A stretch of DNA of 64,000 bases, taken from assembly GCF_010015585.1 (NCBI RefSeq), contig NW_022985073.1, positions 428,923-492,922 on the forward strand, given 5' to 3'. This document shows positions 34,897 through 46,689 of the stretch, one piece after another. The position numbers and the translations under genes are program-made. The stretch comes from Eremomyces bilateralis CBS 781.70. Its lineage: Eukaryota > Ascomycota > Dothideomycetes > Eremomycetales > Eremomycetaceae. Every line of letters begins with the position of its first letter. The first letter of the stretch is position 1. The notes under the pieces are model-generated. The model searched no databases and was not told the DNA's origin. It was given only the letters and a program-made list of their open reading frames with translations.

Positions 34897-37307
34897 TTTT
34901 CAGTTTTGACTCCTGGTGGGATAGGAGTAATTTAAAGTTGCTATGTATTGTATACATGAGTCTTTCCAAGGGAAGTTTTCCTCGAGGAGGTGCCGACCGT
35001 TATCTTCGGGGAATAAGATCCCGGATTCAAAATCATGGGCAAAGGGGCCATGCTAGTTACACTGATTCAATTAATGAGGCAAATCATCCGATGTGTACCT
35101 ATATCTGACCAATTTCACCATGTGAATCTCTGAACAGCGAAATTCACTTAGGATGAATGCTGCCGGGGCCTCCAAACATTCAGCGATCTACCGTGCTACC
35201 CACTACAATAGAATGCTTCGAAAGCTATCCTTCCCCGCTCTACGCTAAAGTTGAAAATAATGAGGACACCAACCAATCATAAAATTGGGATGTCCTGCCA
35301 GTAAGCTCCCCGCATTTCCTTCGTGGGAACCAGGGTGCCAGGCATCATGTCCGCGCTCTAAGCTTTCTGAGACCATTGACATACAACGCTGCGAGAACAA
35401 CATGCGCGGACCAAGCAAATAATCCTCCAGTGTCAGACCGTACCCGCCTTATGGCTTATAGGGAGATTCTATAGTGTCCAGAAGCGAGAAGTTAGGTTGG
35501 AAAGCCGGAAAATTTGTACATGATGCGTCGGAACGAGCATAGGGATTGCAGGACGACGACGACAATGCAAACCTGCTGTATCCTGTTCTAGTTTCCCTTG
35601 AGAAAGAGAAGTTAGCTTAAAATGATAGCTATGGGCAAACTGAGACTATTGAAAACGGAGCTTTTAATGGTGAGGTATCTTCAAAAGCAATGACGATCTT
35701 TGGTTCGCGATATCAATTCGATTGAGCACTTAGTGTATTTCCACCGTCATTTCAATGTGTAGAAGGTGAACATCGTTCATTAAATTCTCCTTGTCATTTA
35801 GATGGTGATATAGGCTAGAGGTATACTTATATTGGGACACATCATACCCTTCGTTCGCCTTCGTTCCGAAATGTCTTCTCTGGCGATCCTCTCCGGGGCC
35901 CCTGGAGTCGACGTCCACCTGAAATAAGTCGATACCGGCCTCATGGCAGATCCCTAATGCGAGCCCGTGGCCGGTCTGGAGCCTCCGCTTTCATGGTCCC
36001 TGGTCTCCCCGATATCTAGGTGGCAACTTACATCTCCGATGGCTTCGGCACTGTTATCACTGACTATGAGACATCCTGCGTCACCATTGACTCCGATGGC
36101 CTCGTCTTCAACGATGACGGAAGAGACTGAATCTCTGATTAATACTGAAACAGGATGTATCTATTCACGGGGAAAATCCAGATGATCTCCGGCATCAGTC
36201 CCCTGACACATTCGATCTGGACGGGGATGTTGAATTCGATGATTTTACCGGAAAGACTGCGAGTTTGTGGACTTCAACAATGGTACACGACAGGGTAATT
36301 GCAGCAGGAATGGATATATCTGAACAATGGAGGCCTGCAGGTATGGAGGTGTTTGAGATGCGGAGGCTCTTGCAATCAACCCCTGAATGGGCACAAGGAT
36401 GAAAGAAGTTGCAGAGGACTCATAACGACAGGTCCTTACTGTTTCCCCAGAGTATTTAGTCCATCTCATGGCACAATGAGTCACCGTTCTCCTTTTAGTG
36501 CTCGACTCGATGATGTCTAAGACCAATGCCGACATTCTTTCGGTGCAATAGATCCTGTGAATGTCGGGCAGTCCCGGTCTGCCTTTGACCCCCAGAACGA
36601 GGTCACGCTCTTCAAGATAGGTCTCCAGGGCCGCTCCAAAGCGTTCGTTGGAGAGATAGTTGCTCCATTTGCTTGGCCACAGGTGGTATGAGTCGGTGAA
36701 TCTATTCAGGAGACGTTGGACATAGTTGGTACCCATTGGCTGGGGCGCTCTCGCACGCTAGTCTAGATTAGGCAATATTGAGGCTTTTATGGGACTTTGT
36801 AAAGCAGGAATCGGTGGTCGATGTGACGCTAGTTAGTTCATCAATCCTTATTAGTAACGGATACATCTCCCACCTCCTCTCTCCCTCATCATCATTCAAA
36901 ATCCTTAGAACGCCCAACGAAATATATTATCCAGCATGCCGAGTGCCAGATCTATCAAGTGTGCTTTCATTGTTCCATCTAGGCTTATGAGGGCACCGAA
37001 TTTCATTCCGTTGCTTCTTTTTGTGCGATAGACATTTTGTCATCAGGCGGAGAGCTCACCAAGTCAGTTGAAGCGGATGTGTTCGAGTGCAAAGATGTCG
37101 CCGTCACGAGAATATATGAACTTGGTCGTGATACGAATCGCGGAATATACCTTGTCGAAGAGGACTAGAGCCGTAAATATATTAAATATACCCGCATGGG
37201 ATAATTGAAGAAGTTCGAATTACTAGCTTCATGCTGTTCACTCAGTGGCTCGCATCATATTGGCTGAGAGCCCAGGGGCTGAACCCCTCGACGTCAATGC
37301 TCCACAT
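34897..37307. other. 2.4 kb gene-poor stretch with coding-like fragments
   Basis: No complete gene is seen. Minus-strand segments at about 35730-35990 (reading GLALGICHEAGIDLFQVDVD before a charged tail) and 36245-36736 have a coding-like feel but no recognised domain, no shared frame and no clear splice joins. They may be relics of an unknown gene. Confidence 0.4.
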
Positions 37308-37850
37308 GTGGGATCATCCGACGCACGCGATTTGAACATCGCGATATCTCCGCTGCACTTCTACTACTCTGGCAACTTGAACATACTTTCCTACCATACG
37401 TCCCCAGTCTAGAAATTCCCTTCAAATCTTCCCTTCAAATCTGCCTGCAGAATCCTTGCCGTTGATTCACCTTTTTCCAGAGACAGTACATTGTGGGATC
37501 ATCCGACACACGCGATTCAAAGATCGTGATATCTCCGCTGCGCTTCCACAACTCTGCCAGCTTGAATATACCATCCTACTCTACCCTCCTCGTACTATAC
37601 ATCCCTAGACCAGGATTCTCTTCAAACCGTTCCTCAGAAATCTCACCATTAATCCCCCTTCCTCCAGAGGCATCACAGCGTGGGATCATCCGACGTAGGC
37701 GATATAGACCATCGCGATATCTCCGCTGCGCCTCCACGACTCTGGCAACTGGAACATACGGTTCTACTATACATCCCCAGACCATAATTCCTGTCAAATC
37801 AATCCTCAGAATCTGGTCCATCAATTTCTCACCCTCCATAAATTCACGGC
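37308..37850. repeat. tandem repeat, about 186 bp unit, three copies, with hairpin
   Basis: GGATCATCCGAC starts each copy at 37311, 37496 and 37683, so the spacing is 185 and 187 bp. The following block contains a short stem (GCGAT paired with ATCGC in copies one and three, with a G-T pair in copy two) around a loop whose bases differ, then ATATCTCCGCTGC in all copies. The array ends about 360 bp before the Hsf1 start codon. Confidence 0.85.
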
Positions 37851-38013
37851 CCCGCTCCAGGCTACGACGAGCTCGTGAATCGAGTTGCGCCCTCGCCTGG
37901 ACCCGCTTTTCGCGATCACGAAGCTGCTCGTTCATGTGTCGGCACGACGACTAAGCAAGAGGATTACACTCATTGCAGGTCTCTGCGTCCCACAAACTGA
38001 TCGGAGGCTGAAA

Positions 38014-38026
38014 GAATATTCCGGAG
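38014..38026 (+). promoter_or_regulatory. heat-shock element upstream of Hsf1
   Basis: GAATATTCCGGAG matches the alternating nGAAnnTTCnnGAAn rule except for the last base (GAG), giving two perfect units and one near-perfect one. It lies about 182 bp upstream of the Hsf1 ATG, which suggests autoregulation. Confidence 0.55.
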
Positions 38027-38207
38027 CGATTGCCTACACCTTTCAACTTCTGCGCTGCCTTCTCCACTTTGGACTGACACGCTTCCGTTGCTTTAGAACT
38101 TCCACCGTCATCTCCACCTCACTTTCCCTGCCGATAACCTATAGATCCGATGCCTGACGGTCTCTGAGCGAATAGTCACTACATCCACGCTCCACCTCGC
38201 CGTCGAA

Positions 38208-40467
38208 ATGGACTCGTCACGCACCCATCGACGCGTCCCCCCGGCCCAGAACTCCACCGCCCAAGCGATTCAGAATACATACGCTCCCGGAGCGTACGAC
38301 GAGGTTGTCAACGCCGACATGGATCCGCCGTGGGACAGTATGGCCACAGACTATAACCACTTTGGGCAGAATGGGTACGGTAGTCTTATGGGCTACCCGA
38401 ACCTGCAGAACCCCGCGGCATACGCAATGCCGGCCCAAATAGGTCGGCCCGAGAGCCCGTCGACGACAATGGTCCGTCGCAACCAGCAGCAGCAGTTAGC
38501 TCGGGCCCGAGCTGGACAGTTGAGGGAGTACGACGGCGTCCAGGGGAACGATGCTCACGATGTCACCGCGGAGACTGAGGAAGAAGCTCTGGCTAGAGCG
38601 AGGAAGGTCAAGGACGAGGCGCAAGCTCAGAGGAAGTCGCTGGTTCCTTTCGTTCAGAAGCTACTCAGGTAAGCCAGTGATTTTCCATTCGCGCTCTTCG
38701 ACGATGCTAATGATGTGTAGCTTCCTGCAGACGAGCGAGTGGATCCAGCTCATCCACTGGACGAAGGACGGGAAAGCATTTGTTATTACCGATGATGAAG
38801 CTTTCGCTAAGGACGTCATACCCAGGATGTTCAAACATAACAATTACCCATCCTTCGTCCGTCAACTGAATATGTACGGATTCCACAAGCGAGTCGGCCT
38901 CGACGAAGGTAGCTTCCACGCGAACGAGCACGGTGTTCGGATGCCGCACACCTATGAGCACAAGTACTTCCAGCGCGATAAGCCTGAGCTTGCGTGGTTG
39001 ATCTCTAAACCTCCGCCCAAGTCCATGACCACGGGCAAGAGAGACACGAAGAGGAAGCGGTTGGCGACAGATGCGGACGTCGATGCTTCTGAAGATGACG
39101 TGGAAGACGGCATGCCGAAGGACGATAACATCTCAATCCCCAGATCTGAGATTGTCGGCATGCGTAAGGACTTGTCGGAGTACCGGCAATCAAGCCAGAC
39201 CATTTCTATGGTCATCGCCGAACTCAGGGAGAACAAGAACTTAAATAAGGCCTTGTCACAGCGAGTCCTCCATCTCGAGGAGCAGAATCGCAAGCAAGCT
39301 CACGTCCTCAACTCCATCCTCCAGTTCCTCCAGCTCTATGCCAAGAAGGATACGGCTCCCAACCTGACCCAGACTCAAGGCTACGGTCCCATCTCTCCGC
39401 GCCAGAACAATTCGACTATGCCCGGTCAAGTGGTGAATCTGGAAGACATGAATATCGCGGACATCGGCGCTGCGCTGATGCGAGCCAACCCGGGAGCCTC
39501 AGCGGGGGCACGTGGTCGACGACCTTTCGCCCTGCTGCCTCCCCCCGAAGCGACCAACGACTTCGGCATCGGGTCTGTCCCTGCCAGCGCCGATGCAGCC
39601 ACCAGCTCGCATTTCCAGAACGCACCGGCGAACAATGCGAATAATGCGAACAGTCTGTTCGGGAACCCCGATGGCATCGCAGCCTTCAACAACATTACCG
39701 CCGCCCCGTCTCCGCCGTCACCCCAAACTGTGGTCGATTCGACTTCTCCATCCATGCGGCCCAGTTCTCCCCTCACCATGAACGGCAGCACCCCTCGCGT
39801 CCCGTCCGACCCTCCTCGCCCTTCGCAGCCGATGACGACCGCCGCTCACCCGTCTACCGCCACGAGCGAACGCACCTCCGTCTCTTCCCGCTCCACGCAG
39901 CAGCCTCAGCAGGCACGCAACCAGATACAACAAACACAGGAACAACGGCAACCCGCTCAACCCATCGCCTCTACTGCTTCTCGCGCCTCTCCCCCCGCGA
40001 ACCTTCCCTTCCGCGCACCAAGCCCGCTCTTCGAACTTGGCAACCTCCCACCCACCGAACAATTCACGCAGCTCTCGTCGCACCTTGACAACCAAGACGA
40101 ACGCGTGCGCCACCTGCTCTCCCGCGTCGGCTCCTACTCCCCCGGCGGCCGCCTGAACGGCATTCAAGGCTGGGAAGGCGGTGGTACGACCCCAACGAGT
40201 GCTAGCGGAGCTAACCCCGCGGTCGACGACGATCTCAGTCGCTGGCTTGTCGACGGACATGGTCCCGATGGTGCGGATTACTTCGGAAGTGGGATCGGCG
40301 ACGTCGGGATCGGGGACCATGGGAAGGAGTTGGAGATGGACTTCGATCTGTCGGCAATGGATACGGGGGATGGGGAGGAGTTGTTTGGGGATGTGGATGG
40401 GGAAGGAGGGAAGGTTGTGGGGAGTGTTGAGAGTAGTGTGAATTCCCCTGCGGACGCTGCGGTGTGA
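38208..40467 (+). CDS. hsf1: heat-shock transcription factor Hsf1
   Basis: Master activator of heat-shock genes, nuclear, binding GAA/TTC repeats as a trimer. Exons 38208-38668 and 38721-40467, with a 52 nt intron, give 735 residues. The DNA-binding winged helix covers about 143-250: SFLQTSEWIQLIHW, then the recognition helix region HNNYPSFVRQLNMYGFHK. A coiled-coil trimerisation region follows at about 298-355 with heptad leucines (RKDLSEYR to NSILQFLQL). The rest is Ser/Pro/Gln-rich activation sequence with an acidic C-terminus. The intron interrupts the first helix of the DNA-binding domain, a common position in fungal Hsf1. An upstream heat-shock element points to feedback. Confidence 0.95.
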
Positions 40468-41762
40468 ACTCGCCCGCCGACGCCGAGGAGAAGGCGTGAA
40501 CAGGATAGGTCGCAGTCATGACAGGATGGGTCACAGCGTCGATGAAGTCATGAAGACCTGGAGTTGATGCGATGTCCTAGTTGCCTCTCTGTTTTCGAGA
40601 GGGTATAAGGGCGGGATAGGTATTCCCCATAGGTATTCCCCATAGCAACGATTATGAGACATGATAAACATGCATATCACCAAAAAGTCAATACATGATT
40701 ACCGACAAGATTGTCTCTCTCCTTTTGCCTAGATAGAAGTGATACTCCTAAGCTAACTAAAACCATTGCGGCATTCCTTCGCACTACCAGTATTTATGAT
40801 ATGCCCTCGAGGAGGGGAATCGCCGGGGCGTCACTTTTGATATCCTTCTCAAGCCCAAGTGGGACGGTCACATCGACCTACTCAGCCAAATGTGAAAGTG
40901 ATAATTCTATATCTTTAGAAAGGGGATTGGCGAATTCTCCGCTATTATCACTTTCGTCTACTTCTAAGTGAATGCAGTGTCGAGTAATGGCACCTGACTG
41001 AAATCTGATAAAAATCCGAGCGTGGTGGATTTAAGGATGGAATGGATAAACTTCGGCTATATATTTCCCAGTCAGGCTTAGCGCAAACCTGCACGTGCAC
41101 CAACATCCCTGCCCTTCCATTGGCGCGCCATCCAAGTCATTCTGTACAGCTCCAGTTCCAACCTCATCCCTCACCCTCCTCTATCACCGCCACGTCCACC
41201 TGCATCCCATCCTGGATTCCCTTGGATTCAATCCAGTTTTCCCACTCTCCGCTCACCACTCTCTTCAATCGTTTGGTCTGCTCGGATTCCACTTCGCTTT
41301 ACTCGCTGCTAGCGTTTTAATACCCCCCCTTTTGCCGACATATTGCTAGGAAGTTTCGGCGCGTGTGGACAGCTCGAGGAAATCCCCTTTCGGAGTAGAT
41401 GGTGGATGACGAGTGACGCTGCGCGACGCAGACCGCGACAACAACACACGGGACATTGGCTCCGGTGCAAAACGCCGCTCCAGCCTCTTTCTTTCGTTCT
41501 CCCTCCGCTCGGTCCCATCTCTCCCGACCACTCGATCCCTCCGCATCCCGCCTCGACTTCTCGACATCCCTATCATAGCTCCGTACACGGTACCCACGAT
41601 TATCTCGTCAGCTGGCGGTAACACCATTATTGTTTCCACGAAGCATATCCATATCCACGCGACTGCTTGGCCAGCGGACACTGGAGCTGCGCGACCATTA
41701 CTACGGCGGTTCCCGAAGTGTTGGGAGATTGAATGGTGTGGAGGTCGCCGAACCTCGGCGCG
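40468..41762. other. 1.3 kb intergenic, long leader of striatin
   Basis: A 14-base phrase, AGGTATTCCCCATA, is repeated in tandem near 40617-40645. Pyrimidine-rich DNA at 41100-41340 and 41500-41600 probably belongs to the striatin promoter and leader. No gene recognised. Confidence 0.5.
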
Positions 41763-44539
41763 ATGAATAATGGAGGTGCGGGCGTCGGTGGAGGCCCTGG
41801 GGGGCCGCAGGAGGGCGGACAGGTGGGGACGGAGTATACATTGCAAGGTGAGGAAAATCTCGTTGGTTCCGGGGTAGGATGTGGATAGCTGTAGAGAGCT
41901 TCGGGATTGGAATCGAGCAATCTCTGTTCAATCACCGTAACGGAAGCTTGGAGTGACAGGAGCTAACGATTGATTTTTTAGGCGTCATGCGTTTCCTTCA
42001 GATCGAATGGCATAACCACGAGCGAGCGCGCAACGCGTGGGACATCGAGCGAGCGGAGATGAAGGCCAAGATCGCGAAGCAGGAAGGCGATGTACGCAAT
42101 GCGAAGAAGCTCAATGAGCAGTTGGACAAGCAGATTCGCATGTTGGAACGAGCCCTGAAAGCCGAGCGAGCGAAATCGAAAGCCGCAGCGTCCGGGGAGA
42201 AACTAGCGGATAGCAAGGGGGAAGTGAAGGTTGATGTGAAGGGTAAATCGGTAGCGAAGAGCGAAGTAAAGGGTAAGTTTCTGCGCTTCCATCACGGTAC
42301 TACTCCAGGGAAAATGTTGAACGTAATTGTAGCTCCCGAAAAGCCCCCAGGTTCATTCCTCGAACTAGAGGGCGACAGAGAATCCTCCGATCAAGACAAA
42401 GACTCGAAAGACAAATCCCATGTATACCTACAGAAAACCGTGGAAGAAGTCACCTACCTCCTCACCCCTCCGGCTCAACCTCCGCAATCGCAGCAGATTC
42501 AGGCCTTGGCAAATTCGACCGGATTTATGAGTCAACCAGGCGACCTGCCCTTATCATTAGAAGAAGTGTACATGCAGCAACGAGCCAAGCAGCAGCAGCA
42601 GCAGCAGCAAGGTTCGATGCTTGGACACCCCTCTGCTGCCCCAAATCATCAGCCACCTCCTCTTCCTTCGAACAATGAACATTCAACTGGCCCGAGGTCA
42701 GGGCATCCGCAACAACAATCTGCGTTCATGACACGCGGAGTTCCGAGTCAAATGCCTCTCCCGCAACAACCACCATCGACAGCCCATCATCTGGATAACC
42801 GCGGACCCTACCCCGAACACGCCGATGAAAACGTGGAGCGGATCACGCACACGTACGATAACATGGGACGACCGATATCTGCACAAGAAGAATCCAACCT
42901 ATCTTTTGGTGGTTCTCGACTGATGAACGACGAACCCGACGGATGGAATTTCGAGGACAACCCCCTCGCCGATCAAACCAGCGAAACACTTCCCCGCCGA
43001 AGACCGGACCAAGATCTCTTCCCAAGCGCCAACAACATCCCCATGCGATCTCCTCCCCGCTCCACCGTCTCCCATCGAAGAAAGAGCTCCGGCTCCACCG
43101 CCATGGTCCGCCGACGTAGCGAAGGCATCGAAACCAACCCCTCCACTCAATCCGCCAGACAAGACCCTGCCAACTTCAAAGTCCGCTTTGCCCTCCGCGG
43201 TCACCTCGATGTGGTCCGCTCCGTCATATTCACCGGCGGCGGCAGCCCGTCCGAACCGGAGATCTGCACCGCCGGCGACGACGGCATGATCAAGCGATGG
43301 ATCATCCCAGCCAGCTACCCCAGTTCACTGAATCACAAGCAAGAAGTCAACGACCTCGACATCCAATCCTACTTCACCCACCGCGGTCACGACGGGGCCG
43401 TCACCTCACTCGCCGCCTGCCCCGTCTCCGCCTCCTTCTCCACCGGCGGCCGCGCCTCCGGCGACGGCTGGATCTTCTCTGGCGGCCAGGACGCATCCGT
43501 CCGCGTCTGGGAGCGCGGCCGGGTCGACCCCAAAGCCACCCTCGAGGGCCACACCGACGCCGTCTGGACCGTCTGCGTCCTCCCTGCCACCTGCGGTGCC
43601 ATCTTCGGCCCCGACAGCGCCAATCTCGGCGGCCCCGACCGCGTGCTTCTCGCCTCCGGCTCCGCCGACGGTACGGTGAAGATCTGGGCCGTCAGCGCGC
43701 CGCCGCAGCTCGCATCTCCGCAAGCGGGGTCGCGACGAGGAGCCCCAGGCACGCGGCGTCACTCAGTGACGTCCGGGTCGAATTACCCGTCGTCGCCGCA
43801 GCCGAGCATCGCGACGAACACGCCGTTCCACTATACTTTGGTGCACTCGATATCGCGGGCGGGGGCAGCGAGCCCGACGTGCATCGCGCCGCTGTCTCCC
43901 ACGGGGGAGACGTTCGTGGTGGCGTACGCGGACGCGAGTATCCTGATCTACGACACGCGGACGGGCGAGGAGGTGATCGGAATGGCGAGCGCAGAGACGT
44001 ACGACGGGACGGTGGCGACGGGGGTGAATGCGGTAGTGGCGATCGCGACGTCGCAGGAGGGGTTGGGCGGGGAAGGGGGGCGGGGGAGTTTGGGGATGGG
44101 GGAGGATGAAGGGCTGCATGGGGCGACGGGGAGCTCGAGTCAGGGGGGCGTGGAGGGGGTGATTATTAGTGGACATGAGGATCGGTTTATTCGGTTCTTC
44201 GATGCGAATAGCGGTATGTTTCCCATCTATCCTTCCCAACCTATTTTTCCGCACGAAACCCATACTAACACCTCCCCAGGCCAATGCACCTACTCCATGC
44301 TCGCCCACCCCTCCGCCATCTCCTCCCTCTCTCTCTCCAAAGACGGCCGCGAAGCCGTCTCCGCCGGCCACGACGCCAGCATCCGCTTCTGGAGCCTCGA
44401 GAAGCGCATCTGCACCCAGGAGATCACCAGCCACCGCATCATGCGCGGCGAGGGGGTCTGCAGCGTCGTATGGAGCCAGGACGGGCGGTTGGTGGTTAGC
44501 GCGGGCGGAGATGGCGTGGTGAAGGTGTTTGCGCGGTGA
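41763..44539 (+). CDS. striatin (STRIPAK scaffold, WD40 protein)
   Basis: Scaffold of the STRIPAK phosphatase-kinase complex, at the nuclear envelope and endomembranes; in ascomycetes it is needed for cell fusion and fruiting (Pro11 and StrA in other species). The first exon 41763-41847 gives a Gly-rich start and joins over a 134 nt intron to YTLQGVMRFLQIEWHNHER, the conserved caveolin-binding and coiled-coil region (residues 25-90). Two further introns, 42273-42332 and 44214-44279, have proper ends but are 60 and 66 nt long with no stop, so reading through also works. Spliced length is 838 residues, 880 if both are kept. A Gln run lies near 200. The C-terminal half holds about seven WD40 repeats (for example SGSADGTVKIWAV, SAGGDGVVKVFAR). 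Confidence 0.93.
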
Positions 44540-45583
44540 AAGGCGGAAAAGCACTCAACTCGACGGGCAAGCGGCTGGCTAGATCGCTAGCCAGCAAGTA
44601 TCGTGGGCAAGGCGAGGTCTTTCTCGAAGGGGTAATGTTTGATCGGCCGTGGAGAGTACTGCTGGATGTGCAAGGCATGCGGCTCCGCGGTGGACGAGAT
44701 ATGGATGCATGGATGGCTGGATGGATAGATGGATGGGATTCGAGGGCATTTCGCTCCGCGTGCGGATTCGAAACGGCGTGCACTACATGCGAAGCTAGAC
44801 TTGGTCGTTAAAATGGAGTGATATCTCGCGCCTGGTTGCTCATGTAGACTGGGCTAGGTGCAATTCGAGAGGCTCGGGAATAGGGTATTGTGTTCGATTA
44901 TTCAATTCTTGTACGCTAGTTTCAATCAACTCCTTCCCCCCAAGGCTCGATGTGGTGTACCATAAGGTTCTGAACACGGATCTTTGAACCGAACAATTGT
45001 GCTAGTAAAAGCGACAACGCACAAAACAGAGCCTGGGTTAAAGGAGTTGATTGGAACTCAAGTATTTCTTCTTCTAACTCGGCTTTCTCCGTTCTTTTAC
45101 CCGCCTTGGTCGATGATCAGAAGGCGTTTGCCTGACTTGCTATGTTTTCCGTGCTTCGGTGCTTGTCAAGTCCGAAGCACGGACAATCGTCCTCGCGCCC
45201 CCAAGGGAAAGATCATATGGGCACTTTCGAGGCGAACAACTGGAGAAATCTCCGTAATGCATCCGCGAAGCGTGGGCACGCATCGTTTCTCTCCTCAGTC
45301 TCTTCCAAATATAGGTGTCGCGGTTCAAGATCATGGGCGCTGGTGGAGGTCACCATCCTCTCCTCATTTGGCAAACCTGCGTTAGGGGGACGGATCGGTT
45401 GATCTTTGCGATGGTGAGGCGCACAATGGTGCAAAATGTAGATGTTCGATGAGGTTTGTCTGTTGTGGAATCTATGGTGTACCTTACTGTCACTACCCAT
45501 TTGCACGCAACATCTAGAGAACGCATCAAAGGCACAGCATCCCGGTCGCCCAACGCGATGACCAGCACCTAGCATTGGCGTTT
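44540..45583. other. 1 kb intergenic with a GGAT microsatellite
   Basis: A GGAT/GGCTGGAT-type simple repeat lies at about 44700-44740. No gene is recognised. Confidence 0.5.
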
Positions 45584-46689
45584 TCAATCTAAGGCTATAT
45601 ACATAATGGCGATCCCCATTACCGCCGCCAGGCCCCCGCTATCCCCATGGTTATGCATGGGCGCATGCTTGTCCAGGTCATAGTTGGCCTCAATGCGGAG
45701 CTTGTCGCCCTGCTTGACCGGCCCTATGTTCGTGCATCCGCTCATCGTCGCGATGTGCGCGTCTCCATCGTGGCCGTCTGACATGGCCATGCCACCCATT
45801 GTAGTAGTGCTGTAGGTCGCTTGCGAGTCGCAGATCACCTTGTCGTTCAGGTAGACGTTGACATTGACGCCGCCGTCGTGGAGATGGCCGGCTGGGAGCA
45901 TGGTTAGCTTTGAGTTTCAATCGCCCCCACATCCCAGGGCTCCTTACCTGTGCCCAACATCTGCCCATTCGCCGGGATCGTAAACGCGTCGCTCTTCAAC
46001 GTAAAGACCTGCTTATTCGCCGGCGGCGCCACCGAGCTCACTCCGCAATTCGTCACATCCATCCACAGCGCCTTCGTCTGCTTGAACCCGGCCGTCGCCG
46101 CCTTGGGCAGAAACTCCCACTCCACCGTGAAATACACCGTCTGCTCCTGCGGCTTCATGTTCATCAGTTCCACCTGCATGTTGATCCGATCTGCCGCCGC
46201 GATGGGATACATCGCCTTCAGGGTCTGCGTCTCCACGTCACCGAACATTGTGGGCGACCGCTCGTTGCCGCTGCTGAAGAACCGCTCCCCCAGCATGCTG
46301 AGCACACCGGACGGGCACACGACATCGCGCTTCCCCGTGCCAGACATCAGCATGACGACGTGGTGTAGCCACGCCCCCGTGCCGACGTCGGCGGGCGAGC
46401 CGTCCGCGTACTCCAGCCCCGCCTGCGCGGCGGTGAGGCCGCAGTCGGTGCACGGTTTGCGGAGGTTGGTGCGGATGGTAGACATGGTGCCGGATTCGCC
46501 GATTACGGAGCGTTGCTCGGAGCTGGGGAGCTGGAAGGGGCCATAGCGGATCTTGACGCGCTGGGAGTCGGGGAAGTATTTGGCCGGGAGGGACTGCACT
46601 TCGGCGGCGGTTTGGCGGGGTTCCAGGGCGGGGATGGCGGTGGCGGAGGCGCTGATGGCCAGCGAGAGGAGGGGAAGGAAGGACTTCAT
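45584..46689 (-). CDS. secreted, probably GPI-anchored SURNod19/PHM-like protein
   Basis: Exons 45948-46689 and 45584-45891, with a 56 nt intron, give 349 residues. A signal peptide (MKSFLPLLSLAISASATA) starts the protein, and the C-terminus ends in a small-residue site plus hydrophobic tail (GDSGGLAAVMGIAIMYIAL), like a GPI-anchor signal. The middle resembles stress up-regulated Nod19 and the copper monooxygenase fold of peptidylglycine hydroxylase: histidine pairs in WLHHVVML, HLHDGG after the splice join, and HAPMHNHG near the end could bind copper. Paired cysteines fit an extracellular protein. The enzyme reaction, if any, is unknown; the family call is by motif pattern only. Confidence 0.7.

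Noticed and set aside
43297-44109. 270-codon plus-strand frame overlapping striatin
   Set aside because: It is an Arg/Gly-rich shadow of the GC-rich WD40 coding sequence in another frame.
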